From: Fibrobacter sp.
GTDB lineage: Bacteria > Fibrobacterota > Fibrobacteria > Fibrobacterales > Fibrobacteraceae
Assembly: GCA_024398995.1 (NCBI GenBank)
Contig: JAKSIE010000005.1
Location: 35,730 to 99,729, forward strand
Reading direction: 5' to 3'
Length of the DNA: 64,000 nt
Shown here: piece by piece, positions 34,268 to 42,104 of the stretch
How positions within the stretch are numbered: the stretch's first letter is position 1
Layout: every line of letters starts with the position of its first letter
Translations under genes and position numbers: made by a program
The notes under the pieces: model-generated
Database searches by the model: none
What the model was told of the DNA's origin: nothing
Seen by the model: only the letters and a program-made list of their open reading frames with translations

Positions 34268-35142
34268 TGCGACTTTTCCTGCTGGCATTGTGCCTTGCAA
34301 TTCCTGTTTTTGCAGCCCCGTTGACGGTGGCCGTGTCCTTACAGCCCTATGGCCATCTGGTTTCTGAAATTGGTGGCGATCAGGTGCAGGTGGTAACATT
34401 GCTTCCTCCCGGAGCCGATCCCCATACATTTGAACCCAAGCCTCAAACCCTTAAGGAATTCACCAAGGCTTCCGTCTATTTTAGCGACGGTTCTGGAATG
34501 GATGCGGCTTGGTTGCCCCGTTTCAAGGGCGTGAACAAGAACGTTCAGATCGTATCCCTGTCCAAGGATATCCAGTGGATGGAAGAGGACGAACATCATC
34601 ATCATGATGAACATGGGGAGGACCACGAAGAAGACGAAGACCACGAGGAGCTGGATCCTCATTTGTGGACGTCTCCCTTGCAGATGATGCAGATTGCAAA
34701 GAATGTTTGCGATGCTTTGATCGAACTGGATTCCTCAAATGCAGTAACCTACATCGAACGAACTGTGAACTTGATGGAACGCTTGAAAAAGCTGGATGTA
34801 GACTTACGTACCTCCATTGAAAAACTTCCCAAGCAGGCAAGAACCTTTATCGTCTTTCATCCGTCCTACGGCTACTTCGCCCGTGACTATGGCATGACCC
34901 AGTTGACGGTAGAAGTCGATGGCAAGGAACCGAAGCCCCGGGACTTGTTTAACCTGGCAAAGACCGGCAAGGCAAATAACGTCCACATTGTATTTGTGCA
35001 GCCTCAGTTCAGCAAGCGTGCCGCAGCAACCATTGCAAAAGAATTGAATGCGATTATCCTGGACACAGATCCGTTGTCCTACGATTATGAAAAGAACATC
35101 CGGGCTTTGCTTTCTGCCATTGACCGCAACTCCAAGAATTAA
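34267..35142 (+). CDS. znuA: zinc ABC-transporter substrate-binding protein
   Basis: 291 residues. Signal peptide (LFLLALCLAIPVFA), then the cluster-9 binding-protein fold with PPGADPHTFEPKPQTL, a His/Asp/Glu-rich loop at about 116-139 (HHHHDEHGEDHEED), DPHLWTSP and FVFHPSYGYFARDYG-like His ligand segment. Ligand pattern and His-rich loop point to Zn2+ (Mn2+ is the alternative). Periplasmic. Overlaps the HAD gene by one base and is 17 bases upstream of the ATPase gene. No permease gene is present nearby. Confidence 0.9.
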   Translation: MRLFLLALCLAIPVFAAPLTVAVSLQPYGHLVSEIGGDQVQVVTLLPPGADPHTFEPKPQTLKEFTKASVYFSDGSGMDAAWLPRFKGVNKNVQIVSLSKDIQWMEEDEHHHHDEHGEDHEEDEDHEELDPHLWTSPLQMMQIAKNVCDALIELDSSNAVTYIERTVNLMERLKKLDVDLRTSIEKLPKQARTFIVFHPSYGYFARDYGMTQLTVEVDGKEPKPRDLFNLAKTGKANNVHIVFVQPQFSKRAAATIAKELNAIILDTDPLSYDYEKNIRALLSAIDRNSKN

Positions 35143-35159
35143 GTATATTCTAAAAACCT

Positions 35160-35939
35160 ATGAACGCCATTGAAATCAAAGATCTTTCTTTCGCTTACGG
35201 CAAGACACCGGTTCTCACCAATGTGAATCTGGAAATCGAGGAAAATGATTTTGTGGCCATCATCGGTCCCAATGGGGGAGGCAAGTCCACCCTGATGCGC
35301 CTCACTGTAGGTTTGCTTAAGCCCCAGTCTGGTGAAGTACGCCTCTTTGGGGAAAAGGTTCCCAACAATAAGGTGGCTGTAGGCTATGTCCCTCAGAACA
35401 CCAACCGAAACATCGAATTTCCCATTACAGTTGGGGAATGCGTGGCCTTGGGTAAAATCGGTCTTTCTACCAAGTCTTCTGAAGTGGCTACAGCATTGGC
35501 CAAAGTCCATATGGAAGGTTACCTGGACCGCCGTCTGGGAGAGCTTAGCGGCGGCGAGCGCCAGCGCGTCCTTATTGCCCGTTCCCTGGTGTGCAATCCC
35601 CGCATTCTGTTTTTGGATGAACCCAGCAACAACATTGACGCCGCCGGTCAGGAAAACCTATATAACATGCTGGCAGAATTTAGCGCAAGCATGACCATTG
35701 TGGTGGTCACTCACGACCTGATGGCTCTTTCCAATCGCGTCAAGAGCATCGTTTGCGTCAATAAGAATGTACATTACCATGAGGGCTCCAGCCTTACCCG
35801 CGAAATGATTACCGATGCCTATGGTTGCGAAGTCGACCTGATCGCTCACGGAATTCCTCACCGCGTGCTTGGCAGCCATGATCACACACACGGGGGTTGC
35901 TGTGAACATCATCATGAACACCATCACGAGCATCATTAA
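35160..35939 (+). CDS. znuC: zinc ABC-transporter ATPase
   Basis: 259 residues. Walker A IGPNGGGKSTLMR, signature LSGGERQRVLIARSL, Walker B ILFLDEPSNNIDA, switch His in VVTHDL. The C-terminus is a His-rich tail (HDHTHGGCCEHHHEHHHEHH) that may bind zinc and act as a sensor or buffer. It energises uptake with ZnuA; the partner membrane subunit ZnuB is missing from the cluster, since a bidirectional terminator follows directly. No clear ribosome-binding site precedes the ATG. Confidence 0.9.
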   Translation: MNAIEIKDLSFAYGKTPVLTNVNLEIEENDFVAIIGPNGGGKSTLMRLTVGLLKPQSGEVRLFGEKVPNNKVAVGYVPQNTNRNIEFPITVGECVALGKIGLSTKSSEVATALAKVHMEGYLDRRLGELSGGERQRVLIARSLVCNPRILFLDEPSNNIDAAGQENLYNMLAEFSASMTIVVVTHDLMALSNRVKSIVCVNKNVHYHEGSSLTREMITDAYGCEVDLIAHGIPHRVLGSHDHTHGGCCEHHHEHHHEHH

Positions 35940-35994
35940 CTCGTTCAATACCAGTAGATTCTGAATTTCAATCTTTCTTCGAGGCTAACAAAAA

Positions 35995-36024
35995 AAAACA
36001 TCCCGCCTTTCGGCAGGATGTTTT
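35995..36024. terminator. bidirectional terminator between znuC and the FISUMP gene
   Basis: AAAACATCC (35995-36003) pairs with GGATGTTTT (36016-36024), then a C/A mismatch and GCC/GGC around TTTC. It gives four T residues on the + strand and nine on the - strand, so it serves both convergent genes. Confidence 0.9.
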
Positions 36025-36050
36025 GAGGTTAGGAGGAGAAAAGAAAATTC

Positions 36051-36746
36051 TTATCGGAGGTCTGCCACGCAGCGGACGTAAAGACCCTTGCTTGTGCTTT
36101 CGTCGGTGCGGTTGATGCTGTGGGCTTCGCTACGGAATTCCCAGGAGCGGCCGGTGTTCTTTTCGACGGAAGAGGCGGACCAGTAGTGACCAGTGGAGGA
36201 GCTTTCGCAGTAGCCGTCCCAGCTCTTGCAGCCGCCCTGACCCAAGTCCTTCCAGTCAAGTTTTTCGCGATCCTTCTGGTAGTCGCGCCATTCGCCATCG
36301 TTAGGCAGGTGCCAGCCATTGGGGCAAGCCTTGTTTGCTTCCTGGTGGGTGTAGAAACGGCCAAACTTCTTGCAGTTGGATTCGTCTTCCATCAGGCACT
36401 GGCGAGGAGTTGAAATGCTGAATGCCAGGTTCTTTTTCATCCAGGCCTTGTCACCGCGAATTTCGATAGCGTATTTTTTACCATCGCGTTTGTCGGTCAA
36501 GGTCTTGCCGTCCTGGGAGATGTTCTTGCTCTGCAGGGCCAGCTGGAAAAGTTCTTCTTCGCTCAAGTTTTCTGCGGGCTGTTCCAAAGCCTCTTTCTTC
36601 TGGCGAACCAGCTGAGTCTTGGTCTTGCCGGTTTTGACCATCTTGTGACCACCCATCTTTTTCACGGGTGCACCAAAACTTGCGCTTGCAAGGAATGCAG
36701 ACGCGACGACGGCGGCGATGAGGTGCTTAGAAGACAGAGTGAACAT
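36051..36746 (-). CDS. secreted FISUMP-domain protein
   Basis: 231 residues. Signal peptide ending ASASFG (about residue 25), a Lys/Gln-rich linker and then the Fibrobacter succinogenes major paralogous domain from about 85: LTDKRDGKKYAIEIRGDKAWMKKNLAF, ACPNGWHLPNDGEWRDY, GHYWSASS and the final GLYVRCVADL. Cysteines are likely disulphide-paired. The domain is abundant in Fibrobacter and rumen/gut Bacteroidetes secretomes; its role is not established. Monocistronic: AAAAGGATATTAGG precedes the ATG and the shared terminator follows. Confidence 0.92.
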   Translation of the reverse strand: MFTLSSKHLIAAVVASAFLASASFGAPVKKMGGHKMVKTGKTKTQLVRQKKEALEQPAENLSEEELFQLALQSKNISQDGKTLTDKRDGKKYAIEIRGDKAWMKKNLAFSISTPRQCLMEDESNCKKFGRFYTHQEANKACPNGWHLPNDGEWRDYQKDREKLDWKDLGQGGCKSWDGYCESSSTGHYWSASSVEKNTGRSWEFRSEAHSINRTDESTSKGLYVRCVADLR

Positions 36747-36860
36747 AACGACCTAATATCCTTTTGATGCACATTGCGAATCGACTGAAGAAGATTCCGC
36801 ATCATTTGTTTTTTAAGAATATATATCGTGGTTCACGTAAGTGGTTGTTATAAAATGTTT

Positions 36861-37694
36861 TCAATAACGCAGTGTGACCCCGGCAACACCTGGCCCGACC
36901 CACAAGGAGAACTTTTCGTTCCGTTTTTTATGCAAGGTAAGAATTCCGTAACTTATGCCTGTGCCCACCAATGCTCCTACTAGAATATCCGTGGGATAAT
37001 GCTTTCCGGCAGCTACCCTAAACACGCTTTCAAGGCCTGCCAAGGAAAATGCCAATGCACGTACAAGGCCTGAATTTGCTGAGTTCGGGTAGATATAGTC
37101 AAACCATTCCGAGGTAAAAACTGCCACCGTAAATGCGGCCGAAGCGTGGCCCGAAAAGAAGGATCCGTAGGCTTCGCCCTTGGCTTCTGCGGCGGCTTTT
37201 TTGCCTGCCACAGATCCGTTCTCGCTTTCCGAGTAAATGTAGGGCCTAGGCCATATTTGTAAAGATCTGGTAGCCAAGTTTATTCCATTTTGGAATAATA
37301 TGGATTGGGCGAACATTAAGGTGAATGTTCCGAATTCCGTGCCGTTGGATGCCCCTGAGTACCAGGTGATTCCGCCGATGGCCAGGGGTGCAACTGCTAA
37401 TGCGGACCCGATATGGCTCATGGTCTGGGCGGTTTCACTGTAGGTTCCTAGGACTCTGCGGTCCCAGGGGAGGAACTCGTTGCGATTTCTAAGTTCGGTT
37501 GGGGGCAGTACATCCATCTGGTTGTACAGATAGGTTCCAAGGCCGCTGGCGGCAAGGGCTGTGACAGAAAGTGTAATGTCTAGGGGGAGGGATAGCTGGT
37601 ACTCGTCTCGGGCATGGGCCGTGGATGCGCTGCAATACAGTGCAAATAAGGCGCAAAGGGCCAGAGTTCGGAGTGTTACGGGGCATTTCACCAT
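36861..37694 (-). CDS. PAP2-family membrane-associated phosphatase
   Basis: 277 residues. Signal peptide or first helix (LALCALFALYCSASTAHA), then several hydrophobic helices and the three phosphatase motifs: RSLQIWPRP (motif 1, here R-x5-RP), FFSGHAS (motif 2, catalytic His) and RVAAGKHYPTDILVG (motif 3). Likely dephosphorylates a lipid pyrophosphate such as undecaprenyl-PP or a phosphatidate on the periplasmic side. Divergent from the ArsR-methyltransferase gene. AGGAAT lies before the ATG. Confidence 0.88.
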   Translation of the reverse strand: MVKCPVTLRTLALCALFALYCSASTAHARDEYQLSLPLDITLSVTALAASGLGTYLYNQMDVLPPTELRNRNEFLPWDRRVLGTYSETAQTMSHIGSALAVAPLAIGGITWYSGASNGTEFGTFTLMFAQSILFQNGINLATRSLQIWPRPYIYSESENGSVAGKKAAAEAKGEAYGSFFSGHASAAFTVAVFTSEWFDYIYPNSANSGLVRALAFSLAGLESVFRVAAGKHYPTDILVGALVGTGISYGILTLHKKRNEKFSLWVGPGVAGVTLRY

Positions 37695-37746
37695 ATTCCT
37701 AAACTAAAAAAATTATATTAGGGTCATAACTTCCTTCGGAGTTTTT

Positions 37747-38697
37747 GTGGCAAATACGAATTACACTCGCGAACCTATTGTTCCTAGCATGGATCTTTTT
37801 GGAACCATTTCCGATGAAATGCGTCTTAAGATTCTGTTGCTTCTGGACCAGGCTGAATTTACCGTCAACGAAATCAAGGATATTCTGGATATCCACCAGA
37901 GTAACGCCAGCCGCCACCTGGCCAAGCTTTCCGCCTGCAATTTGCTGAAGGACCGTCGCGACGGAATCAAGGCCTACTACCGTTTGAGCGAGGAACTTTA
38001 CCTGAGCAACCGCATGCTTTCCATGATCCGCGAAGCCTACGAGGAACTTCCCGATAAGGAAATTCTCAAGTGCCGCGCTGCCCAGGCATTGGAAGAACGT
38101 TCGGACAAAGCAAAGAACCAGATCCATAAGCTGGACCAGGCTGGTGGAAGCCTCAAGGCTCAGGTTAGCCTTTTCAGCAAACTGATGCACCCCTTTGAAA
38201 ATGCAGTGGATGTAGGTTGCGGCGAGGGCGGCGACTTGTCTTTGATGCTTTGCAGCCGCTGTAAGCACGTGACTTCCTTGGACTGCGACCCTAAGGTCAT
38301 TAGCGGTTTTCAGAAGATCCTCAAGCAGAGGAACATTCAGAATGTGTCCCCTAAGGTGGCGGACATGGTAAAGACTGGCCTGCCAGACGATTTTGCGGAC
38401 TTGGTTTTGATGAGCCAGGTGCTGCATCACGCCATGGATCCACGTCTTGCCTTGAAGGAAGCGGTTCGAATCTTGAAGCCGGGTGGCGTTCTTGCACTGC
38501 TGGATCTTGCTCAGCATAAGGAAGAGTCCTTCAGGACGACTCACGGTCATATTTGGCTTGGTTTTGATCGTTCTCAGCTGGAATTCTTCGTTAAGGAACT
38601 GAACTGTCAGGTCCTAGAAAGCGAAATCATTCCCAGCGAAAACGAAGTGGACAAGAAACTGCCCGTGATTTGCATGATTTTGACGAAAAATCCCTAA
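37747..38697 (+). CDS. ArsR-type regulator fused to SAM-dependent methyltransferase
   Basis: 316 residues. An N-terminal ArsR-like winged helix (about 12-90: MRLKILLLLDQAEFTVNEIKDILDIHQSNASRHLAKL) has no obvious metal-binding cysteine motif. From about 145 a class-I methyltransferase follows: VDVGCGEGGDLSLML, TSLDCD, LVLMSQVLHHAMDP and ILKPGGVLALLDL. The fusion type is known and is usually thought to sense SAM or methylation status rather than metals. It starts with GTG 37747 after TTCGGAG. Target genes are not evident; autoregulation or control of the divergent PAP2 gene is possible. Confidence 0.88.
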   Translation: MANTNYTREPIVPSMDLFGTISDEMRLKILLLLDQAEFTVNEIKDILDIHQSNASRHLAKLSACNLLKDRRDGIKAYYRLSEELYLSNRMLSMIREAYEELPDKEILKCRAAQALEERSDKAKNQIHKLDQAGGSLKAQVSLFSKLMHPFENAVDVGCGEGGDLSLMLCSRCKHVTSLDCDPKVISGFQKILKQRNIQNVSPKVADMVKTGLPDDFADLVLMSQVLHHAMDPRLALKEAVRILKPGGVLALLDLAQHKEESFRTTHGHIWLGFDRSQLEFFVKELNCQVLESEIIPSENEVDKKLPVICMILTKNP

Positions 38698-38723
38698 AAA
38701 GTGTGATTTTTATCTAACCCGAC

Positions 38724-38752
38724 TTGCTTTTTTTGCGAAAAACAAATATCTT
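38724..38752 (+). promoter_or_regulatory. promoter of the 36-residue membrane protein
   Basis: TTGCTT (38724-38729), 17-base spacer, TATCTT (38747-38752). Transcription would begin about 25 bases before the ATG. Confidence 0.65.
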
Positions 38753-38785
38753 ATAAAAAAAGACAAACTTAAGGAGTACAAAAAA

Positions 38786-38896
38786 ATGGGAAGAATCATT
38801 AAGTATGCTGCAATTCTCGCCGCTTGCGTTATTTCTGCTTTTGGTGTCTATTGCCTCATGAAGACTACTGTTACCGACGAAAACACCGTCGACTAA
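38786..38896 (+). CDS. 36-residue single-helix membrane microprotein
   Basis: Reads MGRIIKYAAILAACVISAFG in its first 20 residues, then a short polar tail ending DENTVD. One membrane helix (about 7-25) with a basic N-terminus, so the tail is likely periplasmic. AAGGAG (38771-38776) sits 9 bases upstream, a good promoter precedes it and a strong terminator follows within 60 bases. It is thus a self-contained transcription unit. No family is recognised. Too short for most gene callers. Confidence 0.75.
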   Translation: MGRIIKYAAILAACVISAFGVYCLMKTTVTDENTVD

Positions 38897-38925
38897 TAGA
38901 TAGGTCTTGCAAATTGCTTTTCGAA

Positions 38926-38954
38926 CGCCTCGTTTCCAACGAGGTGTTTTTTTT
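38926..38954 (+). terminator. terminator of the microprotein gene
   Basis: CGCCTCGTT (38926-38934) pairs with AACGAGGTG (38938-38946, one G-U), 3-base loop, followed by eight T residues. Confidence 0.9.
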
Positions 38955-38960
38955 ATGCAT

Positions 38961-39008
38961 GTCATCCCGGGTTCAATTATGCTGTCATCCCGGGCTTTGT
39001 CCCGGGAT
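38961..39008. repeat. palindromic intergenic repeat (GTCATCCCGGG type)
   Basis: GTCATCCCGGG occurs at 38961 and 38984. The second copy forms a perfect hairpin ATCCCGGG-CTTTGT-CCCGGGAT (38987-39008). This consensus resembles dispersed REP-like palindromes found in several phyla. It separates the microprotein unit from the YfhO gene. Confidence 0.65.
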
Positions 39009-39037
39009 CTCCTTTCCTCTTTACTAAATTATCCTAC

Positions 39038-41668
39038 ATGAAAATCTTTGAAAAGAAACCTGCCTTCTTTGCGGCTGCGGCCGTTGTATTCTTTGCCATC
39101 TTGATGGTGGTGTTCCGTGGATTTGCCTTCGATTCCACACAGCTGATGCTGAATAGCGACCAGCTGAATGGTATTGGCAGCCGAATCTTACGTACCTTTA
39201 ACGCTGTTCTTACGGAATGGGACGATAGCCGCTTAGGTGGTGTACCAACCATTGATGCTCTCTTTGCCGATGCCTATCACCCTCTGGTCTGGGTGCAGTT
39301 CCTGATGGATCCAGCCCGTGCCGTAGGTTTCAAGTTTATCTTGACGGTGTGGGTTGCCTTCATGAGTGCCATGGCCCTAGCCTGGAACCTTACCGGAAAC
39401 AAGTGGTGGGGGGCTTTGCTGGGAGGCCTTTATGCCTTTTCTCCGGAATTCTTTACTTACCTCTATGGTGGTCACGACGGCAAGATGATGGTGTTCGCCA
39501 TCGCTCCGTTGACCTTGCTTGCCATTCGCAAGGTGGTTCGTGGCGGAAGCGTTCCCTATATGATTCTTTTGGCATTGAGCATTGCTTGGATGATTCTCGG
39601 CTCCCATTTGCAGCTCACTTATTTGTTCCTTTGGGGCGCAGGCCTTTATACTCTTTACGAAGTGGCTTTCCATTGCGATGGTTTAAAGACCCGTGGCAAG
39701 CGTATGGGTCTTGCTGCCATCGGTTTGGCTTTTGGCTTGGCTCTTTCTTGCTTCCAGCTGATTCCTCCTTATTTGTACACCACCACCCAGTCTGTTCGTG
39801 GTGACGACTCCCATACCAATTACGGTCACGCTGTGAGCTGGTCCTTGCATCAAGAAGAAATGGCCCAGATCCTCTTGCCGGGTTTTGTAGGCGTTGACGT
39901 CTACGAACAGAATGAAAAGACCGGTGACTTGGAAGGTAGTTCCTTTGTGAACGTGACCATGGACGAATACCGCAAAATGGGCGGTGGCTCCCCGTTCTAC
40001 TGGGGTCACAACGCCTTTAAGCTGGACCACAACAATGCCGGTGCTCTCCTGACTTTCTTGGGTTTCCTCTGCCTGTTCCTGCCGGGTAAACGTCGCTATG
40101 CAGCCTTCTGGGGCATGGGTGCCGTGGTGGCATTGAGCTACGGTATGGGCGATCATTCTCCGTTGTTCAAACTTTGGTACAACGTGCTCCCCGGTGTCAA
40201 GAACTTCCGTGCCCCGGGTATGGCTCTGTTCTGGTTGCCCTTGCTGCTGGTCATGATGGCTGGCCCTGTACTTAAGACGTTGACTGCAACGACCTCCGCT
40301 GAAAATCCGGACGAAGCCGCAGTCTTAGAAAATGACCGTCGCGGCCTTATGCACGGTACTGCTATGTATGTGGTTTTGCTGGTGTTGGCCTTGATTGCCC
40401 GCTTCGCCTGGACCACTTTCATTGGCCCTGTTGGCCTGGTGGTGATGGTTGCCTACGCAGTTCTCTGTCTGGGTGTTATGAGCATGGATGACCAGGGTAA
40501 AAAGTTCTCTGTAGCAAATCTTGTGGATTCGTACAAGGCTGGTTTGCCGGGAACTCACCGCGCTGTTCAGGCTTGTGTATTCCTGGGATTCTCCTTCCTG
40601 GGAGTGATGCTCATGAGCGGTCAGAAACTTTTGCAGGACCCCATTACCGCACCCTACTTTAAGCCTCTGAACGAAATTGTTATGAACGCAACTGCTGGCA
40701 AGGTAATTCCGGGTTTCATCCTGGTTCTTGTGGTGATTGCCGCCACTTGGGTTGTGGTCAAGTGGAAGGGTGACATCGTCGCAAAGGCTGCAATTCTCGC
40801 TGCTGTCGCCGGCATAGAATTGTTCTTTATCAATGGAGCCTTCATCCAGAATGTTCCTGCGGCTGAATATCTCCAGCCCAATAACGGCGTGGTGGCTGCT
40901 GTTAAGGCTCCCTACAAGGCTGATTCCTTGAATACGCCTCGTGTGCTTTCCTTGTCTCGCAACAAGGCCTTGAGCGGAAACATTTTCCCCCAGTATCACT
41001 TGCGTAATGCCGAAGGTATTCACGATAACGAACTTGCAAGCTACCGCGCCTTCCGTGGAGGCCAGCAGGATGCCAATTACCTGATGAATATTAACGATCC
41101 TTCTGCCCCTCATCCTTTCCTGGATTTGATGAACATTGGTGCTATTATTTTTGACGGTCGTCAGGGCACGACTTATATGCCCATTCCCACGGCCATGGGC
41201 GAGGCCTATATCTTCGGCGAAGCTGTTGTCATGGATGATGAAGCTGCAATCAATTCTTTAAAGAACGGTTTTGCCTATCGTGAAAAGGTTATTTTGTCTG
41301 AAAAGCCTTCTGCAGATTACAAGGGTAGCGTTGAATCCGCCGGTTCCATCCAGGGGTCTGCCAAGGTCATTGCAAGTCCCAAGATGGACACCCAGGTGTT
41401 TGCTGTTGAAGCAAACCGCCCTGGCTTCATGGTGGTGGCTGGCAACTATCATCCCTACTGGAAGGCTTACGTCAATGGTGCGGAGGCTAAGGTCTACAAG
41501 GCTTTCGGAACACTCCGTGCCGTAGAAATTCCTGCAGGCAAGTCCGAAGTTCGCATGGAATATCGCAGTACTCCGTTCCACGCTAGTGTCAAGGTCAGCA
41601 TCGTTGCCTTGATCCTGTTGGTTTGCGGAGGAGTTGCCGCTGTAGTTCTTGCAAAGCGCAAGAAGTGA
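39038..41668 (+). CDS. YfhO-like large polytopic membrane protein
   Basis: 876 residues with about a dozen membrane helices and a C-terminal soluble domain (about 620-840) before a last helix. The pattern (FYWGHNAFKLDHNNAGALLTF, PGVKNFRAPGMALFWLPLLL, SDQLNGIG near the N-terminus) fits the bacterial YfhO/GT-C-like family, implicated in glycosylation of cell-wall polymers or lipoteichoic acid in Firmicutes. A GT-C glycosyltransferase role at the periplasmic face is inference. No Shine-Dalgarno; TACTAAATT lies 7 bases before the ATG. Confidence 0.8.
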   Translation: MKIFEKKPAFFAAAAVVFFAILMVVFRGFAFDSTQLMLNSDQLNGIGSRILRTFNAVLTEWDDSRLGGVPTIDALFADAYHPLVWVQFLMDPARAVGFKFILTVWVAFMSAMALAWNLTGNKWWGALLGGLYAFSPEFFTYLYGGHDGKMMVFAIAPLTLLAIRKVVRGGSVPYMILLALSIAWMILGSHLQLTYLFLWGAGLYTLYEVAFHCDGLKTRGKRMGLAAIGLAFGLALSCFQLIPPYLYTTTQSVRGDDSHTNYGHAVSWSLHQEEMAQILLPGFVGVDVYEQNEKTGDLEGSSFVNVTMDEYRKMGGGSPFYWGHNAFKLDHNNAGALLTFLGFLCLFLPGKRRYAAFWGMGAVVALSYGMGDHSPLFKLWYNVLPGVKNFRAPGMALFWLPLLLVMMAGPVLKTLTATTSAENPDEAAVLENDRRGLMHGTAMYVVLLVLALIARFAWTTFIGPVGLVVMVAYAVLCLGVMSMDDQGKKFSVANLVDSYKAGLPGTHRAVQACVFLGFSFLGVMLMSGQKLLQDPITAPYFKPLNEIVMNATAGKVIPGFILVLVVIAATWVVVKWKGDIVAKAAILAAVAGIELFFINGAFIQNVPAAEYLQPNNGVVAAVKAPYKADSLNTPRVLSLSRNKALSGNIFPQYHLRNAEGIHDNELASYRAFRGGQQDANYLMNINDPSAPHPFLDLMNIGAIIFDGRQGTTYMPIPTAMGEAYIFGEAVVMDDEAAINSLKNGFAYREKVILSEKPSADYKGSVESAGSIQGSAKVIASPKMDTQVFAVEANRPGFMVVAGNYHPYWKAYVNGAEAKVYKAFGTLRAVEIPAGKSEVRMEYRSTPFHASVKVSIVALILLVCGGVAAVVLAKRKK

Positions 41669-41694
41669 TTTTTGCGCAGTCGATGAAAAAAATT

Positions 41695-41721
41695 AGGGAA
41701 CCCTTCGGGGCTCCCTTTTTT
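41695..41721 (+). terminator. terminator after the YfhO-like gene
   Basis: AGGGA-a-CCC pairs with GGG-c-TCCCT around a TTCG tetraloop, followed by a six-T run. Confidence 0.9.
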
Positions 41722-41743
41722 AATGTCGTCATCCACTTGTCGC

Positions 41744-41947
41744 TTAAGGTCTGGTGTCCTTTCCGGGAGGCATTTTGATAAAGTAGATGATGCAAGGCAC
41801 GATGATGCAAAGCAGGGGGAGGACAGTGAGCAGAACGTCGACAAAGGCGTTTGTGCGGATCTGCTGAGAAATAATCGTCAAATCAAGTGCGAAAAAAATC
41901 GCGGCCAGAGCGATCCCAGGCAAAAGGTATTCAAGAAGCTTAGTCAC
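41744..41947 (-). CDS. small two-helix membrane protein
   Basis: 67 residues with two hydrophobic helices (about 5-24 and 34-58) and a charged tail (KMPPGKDTRP). It starts with GTG at 41947, with CGGAG eight bases upstream on this strand. No family is recognised. It resembles the protein at 2242-2460 only in size and topology. Convergent with the YfhO gene; its 3' end is 22 bases from that gene's terminator. Confidence 0.6.
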   Translation of the reverse strand: MTKLLEYLLPGIALAAIFFALDLTIISQQIRTNAFVDVLLTVLPLLCIIVPCIIYFIKMPPGKDTRP

Positions 41948-42057
41948 GAAAATCTCCGTTTTTCTGTATTTTCTGGGTAAAAATTAGAATGAAAATGGAA
42001 AGGTGGGTGTAAAAAAGGGTAAAAAAGCAAAAATAGGGGTTACAAAACGTATAACTT

Positions 42058-42070
42058 GTTGAATATCAAC
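42058..42070. promoter_or_regulatory. small inverted repeat upstream of the TPR gene
   Basis: GTTGA-ATA-TCAAC is a perfect 5-bp palindrome 35 bases before the start codon in an AT-rich region. It could be an operator; there is no second example in the window. Confidence 0.25.
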
Positions 42071-42104
42071 GACTTACGTGTTTAAAAAATATTAGATTTG
42101 TGGC

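Noticed and set aside
37747..38697. Frameshifted pair of genes
   Set aside because: The regulator and methyltransferase parts are in one continuous frame with a plausible linker; this is a genuine fusion.
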